Below are positions 1-8,101 of a stretch of 64,000 nt of DNA, one piece after another. The notes under the pieces are model-generated. The model worked only from the letters and a program-made list of their open reading frames with translations. It had not been told where the DNA came from and did no database searches. Made by a program: the position numbers and the translations under genes. The stretch's first letter is position 1. Every line of letters starts with the position of its first letter. The stretch comes from Panacagrimonas sp965216805 (GTDB lineage Bacteria; Pseudomonadota; Gammaproteobacteria; Nevskiales; Nevskiaceae): assembly GCF_965216805.1 (NCBI RefSeq), contig NZ_CBDCGN010000002.1, positions 1,116,001 through 1,180,000 on the forward strand, in the 5' to 3' direction.

Positions 1-660
1 CGCTACCGGCTTGAACCCCAGGCGGATGGCACCCGCGTGACCTGGTTTTACGAGGCCGATTTCGGATACGACCTGGCCAGCCGTTATGTCGGTGCGATGA
101 TCGGCGGCAAACTCGGCGCCGACTATGAACGCGGGCTGCAGCGCCTCAAGTCGCATGTCGAAACCATGCCCGCGACCGATTTTGCGGGCGCCCGCATCGA
201 GTATCTGGAAGTGCCTGCGCAGACCATTGCCTACTGGTCCGGTCGCAGCAGCACCGATGCCGGCGAAATCGCGGCGGCTTATACGCAGGCGTACCAGCGC
301 GTAGCCGATGCTCTGTCGCGCGACCAGCTCAAGCCCGCCGGCCCGGTGCTTGCCATCGGGCGCCGCTGGGACGCCGAAGCCGATGTGTACGAATTCGACG
401 CCGCGGTGCCGGTACTGCCGGGTACGCAACTGTCGGCCGCCGCCGGCGTCAAGATCGGACAGACCTACGCGGGTCCGGTGCTCAAGGCGGCGCACCAGGG
501 TCCCAACGGCACCCTGCAGGACCACCTGGGCAAGCTCATGGCCTACAAGCGCGCTGCGGGCTACGCGGACAATGGCGCGCCCTGGGACGTGTACGTTTCC
601 GATCCGGCCACCACGCCGGAAGCCGAGCGGGTGGTCGAAACCTACGTGCCGGTGCGCTGA
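1..660 (+). CDS. SRPBCC/GyrI-like effector-binding domain protein (5' end outside window)
   Basis: The reading frame is open from base 1, so the gene starts upstream of the window; 219 codons are visible. The visible start resembles the end of a START/SRPBCC (polyketide cyclase-like) domain, and roughly the last 150 residues resemble the GyrI/AraC effector-binding fold (for example IEYLEVPAQTIAYWSGR and the closing ETYVPVR). Such proteins are soluble and thought to bind small hydrophobic ligands; no catalytic residues can be named. It ends 60 bp before the convergent dinB remnant. The family call rests on general sequence character. Confidence 0.6.
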   Translation, partial: RYRLEPQADGTRVTWFYEADFGYDLASRYVGAMIGGKLGADYERGLQRLKSHVETMPATDFAGARIEYLEVPAQTIAYWSGRSSTDAGEIAAAYTQAYQRVADALSRDQLKPAGPVLAIGRRWDAEADVYEFDAAVPVLPGTQLSAAAGVKIGQTYAGPVLKAAHQGPNGTLQDHLGKLMAYKRAAGYADNGAPWDVYVSDPATTPEAERVVETYVPVR

Positions 661-719
661 GATTCAGCGGCGCCGAAGCGCGCGTACGTCGCAAACGGCA
701 GGCCGCGCCCCAGCCCAGC

Positions 720-1772
720 TCATCCGATATCTCGCCGTCCATCGAACAGATCGTCTTGATGCGGCGGCACGGGGTCGTCGCGAAACCCGCTCAGTCCCAC
801 GCCCACCAGCCGGTAGCGCATGGTGTCGGGCAGGTTGACGCGCTGGCATAGCGATACCGCCACGTCGCCCAGCGCCTGCTCGTCGGTCGGCGGCAGATCC
901 GTGGTCAGACTGCGGGTGAGGATGCGGAACTCGGCGGTCTTGAGTTTGAGTACGACCGTGTGTGCCCGTCGTTCCATGCGACTTGCCGCCGCCCACGTGC
1001 GTGCTGCCATGCGGCGGATGTGGGGTGCCAGTTCGTGTAACGGCAGATCGCTCTCGAAGGTGTCCTCGGTCGATACCGATACGCGCGCCCGTTCGCTGGA
1101 GACCGGCCGGTCATCCTCGCCGCGCGACAACGCCTGCAGGTAGCTGCCGAAGCGGCCGAAACCGCGTTCGAGCAACAACGGATCGGCATTGCGGATGTCT
1201 TCGACGCGGTTCAGGCCCAGGGCCGCCAGCCGCTTTTCCATCACCGGGCCGACGCCAGGTAGACGCGCCACCGGCAGCGGCGCGATCAGTGCCCGCGCCT
1301 GCGTCGGTCGGATCACGAACAAACCGTCGGGCTTGTTCCAGTCCGAGGCCAGTTTGGCGAGGAACTTGTTGGGTGCGATGCCGGCCGACGCGGTCAGCGC
1401 CAGTTCTTCGCGAATCTGCTCGCGGATGCGCTGTGCCACCGCGGTAGCGGACGGGAGCTGGCCCAGATTGCGGGTGACGTCGAGGTAGGCTTCGTCCAGC
1501 GACAGCGGCTCGATCAGCAAGGTGTGACGGCGGAAAATGGCCTGCACGGCCTGTGAAGCAGCGCGATAGCGGCCAAAGTCAGGCGCCACGAACACCGCTT
1601 CCGGGCACAGACGTTCCGCGTGGAGCGCCGGCATCGCCGAGCGCACCCCAAACCGGCGCGCCTCGTAGGACGCCGCGCACACCACCGAGCGTTTGCCGCG
1701 CCACGCGACCACCACTGGGCGGCCGCGCAGGCTGGGGTCGTCGCGCTGCTCCACAGAAGCGTAGAACGCATC
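720..1772 (-). pseudogene. dinB: dinB 3' fragment (DNA polymerase IV interrupted by the island)
   Basis: This Y-family polymerase gene lacks its beginning. From DAFYASVEQRDD onward it is an intact Pol IV of about 350 residues: SLDEAYLD holds two catalytic acidic residues, followed by the thumb helix-hairpin-helix (LPGVGPVMEKRL), the little-finger domain and a C-terminal QDDLF beta-clamp motif. Upstream of DAFY the frame runs into unrelated DNA with a TAG stop and no start codon. The first usable start is the GTG at 1754, which would skip the first catalytic Asp. The missing N-terminus is at 27058-27105. A truncated product could be made but should not be an active polymerase. Confidence 0.9.
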
Positions 1773-1917
1773 GTTGTCGTAAGTCGGTAGGGCAACTGTT
1801 GCGTTCGCCTACGGGCTTGATTCGACGCAAAATTCAGGCGGCAACACTTTTCGTGTGGTCGCTGCCGGTTGGGCGACAACACTAAGCTGAGCAAAATCCG
1901 ATAGTTAGGGCTAAAGC

Positions 1918-2973
1918 GTGCGCAAAATCGTTCACGTCGACCTCGACGCGTTTTACGCCTCAGTCGAGCAACGGGACGATCCTGCGCTGCGTGGTCGGCC
2001 GGTCGTGGTGGCTTGGCGCGGCGCGCGGTCCGTCGTATGTGCTGCGTCCTACGAGGCGCGAAAGTTTGGGATCCGGTCAGCGATGCCGGCCTTGCGAGCT
2101 GAACGCCTGTGCCCAGAAGCGGTTTTCGTGCCCCCCGACTTCAGCAGGTACAGAGAGGCATCTCGAGCGGTGCGCGAGATATTCGAGCGGCATACTCGCG
2201 TGATCGAACCTCTGTCTTTGGACGAGGCGTACCTCGATGTCAGCGAGAATCTCACCGGCCTTCCAACCGCGACCGCGGTAGCGGAAAAGATTCGTGCTCA
2301 GATCCATGCTGAGTTGCGTCTGACCGCTTCCGCTGGGGTCGCCCCAAACAAGTTCTTAGCCAAGCTTGCATCTGACTGGAACAAGCCCGATGGCCTGTTC
2401 GTAATTCGACCCAAGAGAGCGCAAGCGCTGATCGCGCCACTGCCAGTGGGGAGAATTCCTGGTGTGGGCCCAGTCCTGGAAAAGAAGCTTGCGACTCTGG
2501 GCATTTTCCTAATTGCCGATCTTCGCGCAGCGGACCTTGCTCTGCTTCAAGATCGATTTGGAAAGTACGGCCAGCGTCTCCACGAGCTTTCGCTCGGCAT
2601 CGATGAACGACCTGTAAGTGCCGAACGTGAACGCGTATCAGTGTCGGCGGAGGATACTTTTCCCGCTGACCTGTCGCTTGACGAACTACCGCCGCACGTT
2701 AGACGAATGGCTGATCGAACGTGGGCAGCTGCGGCTAAGCTCGGAAAGCCGGCGTACACCGTCGTACTCAAGCTGAAGACCTCGGAGTTCCGGACGCTCA
2801 CGAGAAGCTGGACCGGAGAGGCGGCTCTTTCATCGTCTGGCATGCTGGCTGATCGAGCAGTCGACCTCCTCGCGCGGGTCAATCTGCCGCCAGCGACGCG
2901 CTTTAGGCTTGTCGGGGTCGGTGCATCGAATTTCCGCGATCCGGAGGCCGATGCTCAGAGGAGCTTGATCTAG
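1918..2973 (+). CDS. dinB: DNA polymerase IV, intact second copy carried by the island
   Basis: Complete 351-residue Y-family polymerase for error-prone translesion synthesis. The GTG start gives MRKIVHVDLDAFYASVEQ, so the first catalytic Asp is present, along with SLDEAYLD, the thumb motif IPGVGPVLEKKL and a C-terminal QRSLI that could act as a clamp-binding motif. It is a close paralogue of the broken copy to its left, with long identical runs such as KFLAKLASDWNKPDGLFVIR, but has more A/T-rich codon choice, suggesting a separate origin. It is transcribed divergently from the fragment, with 145 bp of island DNA before its start. No clear LexA box was found upstream. Confidence 0.93.
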   Translation: MRKIVHVDLDAFYASVEQRDDPALRGRPVVVAWRGARSVVCAASYEARKFGIRSAMPALRAERLCPEAVFVPPDFSRYREASRAVREIFERHTRVIEPLSLDEAYLDVSENLTGLPTATAVAEKIRAQIHAELRLTASAGVAPNKFLAKLASDWNKPDGLFVIRPKRAQALIAPLPVGRIPGVGPVLEKKLATLGIFLIADLRAADLALLQDRFGKYGQRLHELSLGIDERPVSAERERVSVSAEDTFPADLSLDELPPHVRRMADRTWAAAAKLGKPAYTVVLKLKTSEFRTLTRSWTGEAALSSSGMLADRAVDLLARVNLPPATRFRLVGVGASNFRDPEADAQRSLI

Positions 2974-3309
2974 TTACCGGTGGCGGCCATCCAACCTGCG
3001 CCAATATTGGCTGGGTCAAATGCCCCATCCGATTGCTTGCTGCTCGATGCAGTAACGGCAGGAAAGCTGCCCTCGACTGTCTGCTTACTTGATCCTCAGG
3101 TATTGGTTCGTCCGGGCGAACAGCCGAAGCGAGTGTCCGAGTGTGCCATGAGCCGTCACTCACCTCGCTACTCTGCAACTCGACCCGAACGGCCATAGCG
3201 GACGTTGATACGACTTCTCGACGGTTGAGCGCGAACTCGCGGCGACGGGTGCTGTCCGGAGCATCAATCTACGCGCGCCGCTCATAGGCACAGCGAAAAG
3301 ACTAATGCC
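2974..3309. other. Intergenic stretch without a recognisable gene
   Basis: About 335 bp between island dinB and the ynfA remnant. The short open frames here (for example 2980-3198) have no family resemblance or ribosome-binding site. It is probably a junction between island modules; I see no promoter, terminator or repeat that I would defend. Confidence 0.5.
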
Positions 3310-3477
3310 TCATCGCGGTGTGACGTGCGGCGGTAGGCCAGCGAATCCAGGTAGCACGGTACCCGCAAGCACCCAAGGCTGCACGGCGCGCGCGGCCCGC
3401 AGCAGCACTAGGCAGCAACCGACGGTTTCCGCGACCGCCGCCAGCGGGAACAGTCCCTCCGTGATGATCCAGCTCAT
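3310..3477 (-). pseudogene. ynfA-like small membrane protein, truncated remnant
   Basis: The frame starts at an ATG that overlaps the cadR stop (TGATG) and reads MSWIITEGLFPLAAVAETVGC, then CCLVLLRAARAVQPWVLAG. This resembles the first half of UPF0060/YnfA four-helix membrane proteins (typical start: hydrophobic helix, AAxAEIxGCYL, then LPGxxxLxxFAWLL). After TVLPGFAGL the resemblance fails and the frame ends after about 55 residues instead of about 108. The alternative frame downstream contains WPTAAR, reminiscent of the HPTAAGR loop of YnfA, so a frameshift followed by truncation is likely. Family assignment is by eye. Confidence 0.5.
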
Positions 3478-3938
3478 CAATGGCCCCGTTGCGGGCCATG
3501 CACGCCGGCACGGCGAGATGCTGTTCGGGATTTCGCGGGCGCGGCCAGGCCTTGCAAGATGCCGCATTCCTTCGACGTGCCCGGCGCCTCGCAGCGTGCG
3601 CGCAGGTCCTTGAGCTGGCCCTGCAGGCTGCGCAGCACGCGGATGCGTTCGGCGACGTGGCCGATGTGTTCGTCGAGCACGGCGTTGACCTCGGCGCAGC
3701 CTTGCTCGGGCGCATCGCGCAGTCGCAGCAGGTTGCGGATTTCCTCGTGGGTCATGTCCAGCGCGCGGCAGTGCAGGATGAATTCCAGTCGCTGGCGCTC
3801 GGCGTCCGAGTAGAGACGGTAGTTGCCCTCGCTACGGGCAGGCTGCGGTAGCAGTCCCTCCTTCTCGTAGTAGCGGATGGTCTCGATGGCGACCGACAGA
3901 TGACTCGCCAGCTCGCCGATGCGGTAGGTCTTGGGCAT
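3477..3938 (-). CDS. cadR: CadR-type MerR family regulator (Cd/Pb/Zn)
   Basis: 153 residues. The N-terminal winged helix-turn-helix is typical of MerR proteins (YRIGELASHLSV, then IRYYEKEGLL). A long dimerisation helix follows, and cysteines at 81, 116 and 125 (RCEAPGTSKECGIL) match the metal-binding pattern of CadR/PbrR proteins. Members repress and, with bound metal, twist and activate a promoter with an over-long spacer. Such a promoter lies directly upstream (3954-3984), driving the divergent CDF exporter. The stop overlaps the start of the ynfA remnant. The C-terminal tail is basic, with a few histidines rather than the His-rich tail of some CadR proteins. Confidence 0.88.
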   Translation of the reverse strand: MPKTYRIGELASHLSVAIETIRYYEKEGLLPQPARSEGNYRLYSDAERQRLEFILHCRALDMTHEEIRNLLRLRDAPEQGCAEVNAVLDEHIGHVAERIRVLRSLQGQLKDLRARCEAPGTSKECGILQGLAAPAKSRTASRRAGVHGPQRGH

Positions 3939-3953
3939 GTGCTGCTCCGGGGC

Positions 3954-3984
3954 TTGACCCTGAAGTTACTACAGGCTGTCCAAT
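3954..3984 (+). promoter_or_regulatory. MerR/CadR-type promoter-operator for the CDF gene
   Basis: The -35 element TTGACC (3954-3959) is followed by a 19-bp spacer to a weak -10 (TCCAAT, 3979-3984). The spacer contains the imperfect dyad ACCCTGAAGTTACTACAGGCT, close to published CadR-type operators (ACCCTATAGT...CTACAGGGT). The long spacer and central dyad are the hallmark of MerR-activated promoters. It lies between cadR and the exporter. Confidence 0.8.
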
Positions 3985-4012
3985 ACGCTCCACTGTCCAC
4001 GCAGGGATTCCG

Positions 4013-4648
4013 ATGGCCACCGATTGCTGTGCTTCCAGTTGCGCTTCGAATGCGCCGGTTCCGCCGCGCTACCGCCGAGTGCTGTGGATCGCGTTGTGCG
4101 TGAACCTGGCCATGTTTGGGGTGGAGCTGGCGGCCGGCTGGGGGGCGGACTCGGTCTCGCTGCTGGCCGACGCCGTGGATTTCCTCGGCGATGCCGCGAA
4201 CTACGCGGTGTCGCTGTTCGTGCTGTCGATGGGCCTGGCCGCCCGCGCGCGCACCGCGCTGCTCAAGGGGCTGAGCATGGGTGCTTACGGCCTGTACGTG
4301 TTCGGCCACGCGGGCTGGAATGCGCTGCACGGGGTGGTGCCGGAGCCGCTGACGATGGGCCTGGTCGGTGGCCTGGCCCTGATCGCGAACCTGAGCGTAG
4401 CCTGGATGCTGTACGCCTACCGCGAGGGTGACGCCAACATGCGCTCGGTGTGGCTGTGCTCACGCAACGACGCCATCGGCAATGTCGCGGTGATGCTGGC
4501 GGCGTTGGGCGTCGTCGGAACTGGTACTGCCTGGCCGGATCTCATCGTGGCGGTCGGCATGGGCCTGCTGGGCCTCAGCGCCGCCCGTTCCGTGATTGGC
4601 CAGGCGACCAACGAACTCAGGCAGTCTGCCCATGTCACCACCATCTGA
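4013..4648 (+). CDS. Cation diffusion facilitator (CDF) family metal exporter
   Basis: 211 residues with five to six predicted membrane helices and the CDF hallmark LLADAVDFLGDAANY in helix II, plus a second acidic motif (SRNDAIGN) in helix V. These supply the membrane zinc/cadmium site. The N-terminus has a cysteine-rich patch (CCASSCAS). The long cytoplasmic C-terminal domain of larger CDFs is absent. It exports divalent cations from the cytoplasm by proton exchange. Control by the divergent CadR-type regulator points to cadmium, zinc or lead as inducers; the exact metal is inferred. Confidence 0.88.
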   Translation: MATDCCASSCASNAPVPPRYRRVLWIALCVNLAMFGVELAAGWGADSVSLLADAVDFLGDAANYAVSLFVLSMGLAARARTALLKGLSMGAYGLYVFGHAGWNALHGVVPEPLTMGLVGGLALIANLSVAWMLYAYREGDANMRSVWLCSRNDAIGNVAVMLAALGVVGTGTAWPDLIVAVGMGLLGLSAARSVIGQATNELRQSAHVTTI

Positions 4649-4708
4649 ATCGAGCGGTGCGTCACTCGGAACGAAGGCCGCTCTGTGCCCGCTGATAGAC
4701 TTCCGTCC

Positions 4709-5107
4709 ATGATTCAGCGCCCACGACTCTATCCACCTTGGCTGCTAGTGCTGCTCTGCGCCCTGCTGCTTGTGATGCGTGTTGGCGGTGCTCACCTGCA
4801 TCTTTGCTTTGATGGCAGCGAACCACCGGTGGCGGTGCATCTGCTCGACGCGGGCCTGCATCACGGCGAGCCCTGCGTGGATGGAGGGACGCGGGACAAG
4901 GATGTCCCTGTTGGGGAGAATGTCCTGATCAAGCTCCCGAAGCTCGGGCTTGAAGATGTGCCAGCGCTGCTGCTGGCCGTGTTGGTGCTTTGGTGCCTCC
5001 TGAAAGCGCCCGAAGCACCTGCTGCGCGTAGCGCGCGTTCAGTTGCGTGGAGCGACGTCCACTCAATTAGACCGCCGCCGCGCGGTCCTCCGATTTCCCT
5101 GGCCTGA
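4709..5107 (+). CDS. Small membrane/exported protein at the head of the czc operon
   Basis: 132 residues from the ATG at 4709, preferred over an upstream GTG because a hydrophobic signal-anchor (PWLLVLLCALLLVMRVGG) then follows directly. A His-containing stretch (HLHLCF, LLDAGLHHGEPC) comes next, then a second hydrophobic segment near residues 88-103. Comparable small proteins occur at the start of czc-type operons (CzcI-like), but I cannot assign this one to a named family. It sits 53 bp before the outer-membrane factor gene, separated by a small hairpin. A metal-binding accessory role in the periplasm is inferred. Confidence 0.6.
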   Translation: MIQRPRLYPPWLLVLLCALLLVMRVGGAHLHLCFDGSEPPVAVHLLDAGLHHGEPCVDGGTRDKDVPVGENVLIKLPKLGLEDVPALLLAVLVLWCLLKAPEAPAARSARSVAWSDVHSIRPPPRGPPISLA

Positions 5108-5116
5108 CTTTTCGCT

Positions 5117-5135
5117 CTGCCTCTCCACGAGGCAG
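5117..5135 (+). other. Intercistronic hairpin upstream of czcC
   Basis: Perfect inverted repeat CTGCCTC-TCCAC-GAGGCAG (7-bp stem, 5-nt loop) with no T-run. It may stabilise or partly attenuate the mRNA between the small leading gene and czcC. Confidence 0.4.
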
Positions 5136-5160
5136 CGGTCATGCTGTTTGGGAGATTGCC

Positions 5161-6417
5161 ATGTTTCGACTTTTGGCCACCGGGCGCGCAGCGCTCGTGG
5201 TTTTGCTGGTGCTTGCTGCCAGCCCTATCCGCGCCGAGGGCGGGCATTCGCTAACACTACGTGAGGCCTTATCGCGCGCGCTGCAAACCAATCCTGACCT
5301 GGCCGTCTTGCCGTTCAGGGAACAGGCACAACGCGCAAAGGAAGATGCTGCCGCCTTACGCCCCGCGCCGGAGCTACAGGTGCAGTTGGAGAACGTTCTA
5401 GGGACGGGGCGTACGCGGGGCTTGGATGCCGCCGAGGCCACATTCGCGTTGTCACAAGTCTTCGAGATGGGCGACCAGCGCACGCGCCGCGTGGAGGTGG
5501 GGCGGGAAGCCGGCAGCGCGCTTCAGGTCGAGCGCGAGATTGCGCAACTGGAGGTAGCCGCCGAAGTCAGTCGCCGCTTCATCCACGTCGCTGCCGACCA
5601 GAAGCAGCTCGAACTGACGGTGCTGGCCACCTCGCTGGCGCGGACAACATTGGAGGAGGTCGAGCGGCGAGTGAAGGTTGCTCGCTCGCCGGAGGCCGAG
5701 CTGCATCGCGCCCGTATCACCCTGGCCAGGGCCGAGGTCGAGCAGGAGCACGCCGAACACGAACTGCTGACCTCCCGGCGCAAGCTCGCCGCGATGTGGG
5801 GCGAGCGCGAGGCAGACTTCGAGGGCGTCCGGGCCGAGCTATTCACGCTACCTGCGGTTGCGGATCTTGAGGCTTCGACCGCCCGGATCAGCATGGCGCC
5901 GGACTTCCTGCGCTTTCTCAGCACAGCGCGACAACGCGATGCGGAGATCCGACTCTCTCAGGCCAAGGCCCGGTCCCCGCTGACGGTATCGGCTGGGATT
6001 CGCCGCCTCGAAGACAGCGGCGACACGGCATTCGTGGCGGGGCTGTCGATGCCGCTCTTCGGCAGCCGGCAGGCGCTCCCGGCCATTGCCGAGATGAGGG
6101 CGCTGCGAGCCGAGGTAGACGCTCAGCGCGTAGCAGCGCAGGTCAAGGCGGAGGCGGCGTTGTATGAACTGGTGCAGGAACTACGTCATTCCATCACCGA
6201 GGCCGAGATGATGCGTGACCGGGTGCTGCCGGAAATGGAGGCTGCGCTCAAGGCAACGGAATACGCCTGGCAGCGCGGACGCTACAGCTATCTCGAATGG
6301 ACCGAAGCGCAGCGCGAGCGTATCGCCGTGCAGCGCGCCCTGATCGAAGCCGCAGCCAACGCTCATCTTTTTCACACTGAAATCGAGCGGCTTACAGGCG
6401 CCAGCCTGAGCCCCTGA
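5161..6417 (+). CDS. czcC: CzcC-like outer-membrane factor (TolC family)
   Basis: 418 residues with a signal peptide (LLVLAASPIRAEG), then the two-fold OEP repeat of coiled-coil helices typical of TolC channels (SLTLREALSRALQTNPDLAVLP opens the first repeat). It would form the outer-membrane duct of a tripartite RND pump exporting divalent metals from periplasm or cytoplasm to the outside. The order outer-membrane factor, adaptor, CDF, RND pump is consistent with a Czc system. The start is well supported by a GGGAG ribosome site a few bases upstream. It ends 9 bp before czcB. Confidence 0.88.
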   Translation: MFRLLATGRAALVVLLVLAASPIRAEGGHSLTLREALSRALQTNPDLAVLPFREQAQRAKEDAAALRPAPELQVQLENVLGTGRTRGLDAAEATFALSQVFEMGDQRTRRVEVGREAGSALQVEREIAQLEVAAEVSRRFIHVAADQKQLELTVLATSLARTTLEEVERRVKVARSPEAELHRARITLARAEVEQEHAEHELLTSRRKLAAMWGEREADFEGVRAELFTLPAVADLEASTARISMAPDFLRFLSTARQRDAEIRLSQAKARSPLTVSAGIRRLEDSGDTAFVAGLSMPLFGSRQALPAIAEMRALRAEVDAQRVAAQVKAEAALYELVQELRHSITEAEMMRDRVLPEMEAALKATEYAWQRGRYSYLEWTEAQRERIAVQRALIEAAANAHLFHTEIERLTGASLSP

Positions 6418-6426
6418 GAACACATC

Positions 6427-7479
6427 ATGAATACTTCCACATTGACCATCGCCGCCGCCGTTCTAACCTCACTGGTCTTGACCGCTTGTGGCCGCAACGA
6501 TACGCCCGCAGTTGCCGCCGAGTCCGCCGAAGCGGATGAACACGGACATTCCGGCCATGCGCATCAAGAGTCGAATGAATCTGATGGGCACGAAGAAGCT
6601 GGCCACAGCGAAGGGGATCGCCACGAGGACGGCGAACACGGCCACGCCGAGGAAGGTGGCCACGCCGACGCGCTGAAACTCAGCCCCGAGGCGCGCAAGG
6701 CCGCCGGCCTGGTGATTGCGCCGGCCGGACCCGCGACGCTGACCGAGGCGCTGCCGCTGTACGGCGTGGTCAAGCCCAATGCCGAGCGCGTGCGCAGCGT
6801 CACTGCGCGCTTTCCCGGCGTGGTGCGCAGCGTGAGCGTGAAGATCGGCGATTCCGTGCGTCAGGGACAGCCGCTGGCCACCGTCGAGAGCAACGAAAGT
6901 TTGCAGGTCTACACCGTCAGTAGTCCGCAGCTGGGCGTGGTGACCGAGCGATTCACCAATCCCGGCGAACAGGCGGAGAGCCAGCCGCTGTTCACCGTGG
7001 CCGACCTGTCCACGGTGTGGGTGGAGCTGTCGCTGTTTCCGCGTGATCGCGGCCGAGTGAAGCCGGGCCAGAGCGTGCGCGTGCAGACCGCGGACGCAGG
7101 ACCGATGGGCGAAGGCCGCATCGTGTTCGTATCGCCGCTATCGAGCAGCGCCACGCAGAGCCTCACCGCGCGTGTGCAGCTCGACAACGCCGACGGTCGC
7201 TGGTCGCCCGGTCTGTACGTGCAGGCCGAGGTGGCCATCGGCGAATCGCAGCTCGCGTTGGCGGTGCCGGCTGCGGCGGTGCAGGAACTGGAAGACGGCA
7301 CGTCGGTGTTCGTGAACGACGCCGACGGCCTGGAGGCGCGAGTGGTGAAGACCGGTCGCAGCGATGGTCGCGTGGTGGAGATCCTGGAAGGGCTGAAGGC
7401 CGGTGAACCGGTGGTGGGCGAAGGCAGCTTCGTGCTGAAAGCCGAGCTGGGCAAGGGCGAGGCCGAAGATGAGCACTGA
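6427..7479 (+). CDS. czcB: CzcB-like periplasmic adaptor, His-rich
   Basis: 350 residues. A lipoprotein-like signal ends in LTACGRND. Residues about 38-77 are an extreme His/Asp/Glu-rich segment (HGHSGHAHQE, GHEEAGHSEGDRHEDGEHGH), followed by the beta-barrel, lipoyl and membrane-proximal domains of RND adaptor (HlyD/MFP) proteins. The adaptor bridges the RND pump and the outer-membrane channel. The His-rich region probably binds Zn, Co or Cd in the periplasm and passes it on, as proposed for CzcB and ZneB-type adaptors. It overlaps the next gene by 11 bp, indicating translational coupling. Confidence 0.9.
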   Translation: MNTSTLTIAAAVLTSLVLTACGRNDTPAVAAESAEADEHGHSGHAHQESNESDGHEEAGHSEGDRHEDGEHGHAEEGGHADALKLSPEARKAAGLVIAPAGPATLTEALPLYGVVKPNAERVRSVTARFPGVVRSVSVKIGDSVRQGQPLATVESNESLQVYTVSSPQLGVVTERFTNPGEQAESQPLFTVADLSTVWVELSLFPRDRGRVKPGQSVRVQTADAGPMGEGRIVFVSPLSSSATQSLTARVQLDNADGRWSPGLYVQAEVAIGESQLALAVPAAAVQELEDGTSVFVNDADGLEARVVKTGRSDGRVVEILEGLKAGEPVVGEGSFVLKAELGKGEAEDEH

Positions 7480-8101
7480 CCATGACGACGTCACGCTGGA
7501 CGCGCGCGATGCAGAAGAGCGGCGAACGCTCGTGAAGGTGCTGGCGCTCAACGCCGGCCTGTCCGCTGCCCTCTTCGTTGCAGGTCTGACGGCCAATTCG
7601 AGCGGGCTGATGGCCAACGCGCTCGACAACGCCTCGGATGCGGCGGTCTACGGCATCGGTCTGTATGCAGTCGGCCGCGATCCGAAATGGAAGCGTCGCG
7701 CCGCAACCGTCTCCGGCGTGCTGCTCCTGGTCTTCGCGCTCGGCGTGCTGGTGGACGCCGCACGCCGGTTCATCACCGGCACCGATCCACTGGGGCCGAT
7801 GATGATCGTGATGGCCTTGATCGCGGCCAGCGTCAACGCGCTGTGTATCAAGTTGCTGCGCAAGAACCGCGGCGACGACGTCAACATGCGTGCCGCCTGG
7901 ACCTTCAGCCTCAATGACTTCTATTCCAATTTCGGAATCGTCATCGCGGGCGGACTGGTCCTGGCGCTGGATCGCAACTGGCCCGATCTGGTGGTGGGCG
8001 TCGTGATCGCCTTCATCGCCCTCAAGGGCGGCATCGAAATCCTGCGCGACGCGCGCCAAAGCGGCGATCAAGCCGCTTCCAACCACGAGAACACACCGTG
8101 A
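7469..8101 (+). CDS. CDF-type cation transporter embedded in the czc operon
   Basis: 210 residues. It has CDF character: helix II motif MANALDNASDAAVYG and a later motif FSLNDFYSNFG, giving paired Asp/Asn residues in two helices, with about six membrane segments and no large cytoplasmic C-terminal domain. It is related in design, but not closely in sequence, to the CDF gene at 4013-4648. It overlaps czcB at its start and czcA at its stop (GTGA), so it is a fixed operon member. A plausible role is moving cytoplasmic metal to the periplasm for the Czc pump; this is inference from position. Confidence 0.82.
   Translation: MSTDHDDVTLDARDAEERRTLVKVLALNAGLSAALFVAGLTANSSGLMANALDNASDAAVYGIGLYAVGRDPKWKRRAATVSGVLLLVFALGVLVDAARRFITGTDPLGPMMIVMALIAASVNALCIKLLRKNRGDDVNMRAAWTFSLNDFYSNFGIVIAGGLVLALDRNWPDLVVGVVIAFIALKGGIEILRDARQSGDQAASNHENTP

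Noticed and set aside
1773..1917. Possible attC or LexA site upstream of island dinB
   Set aside because: Found no paired RYYYAAC/GTTRRRY cores and no CTGT-N8-ACAG-type site; not defensible.
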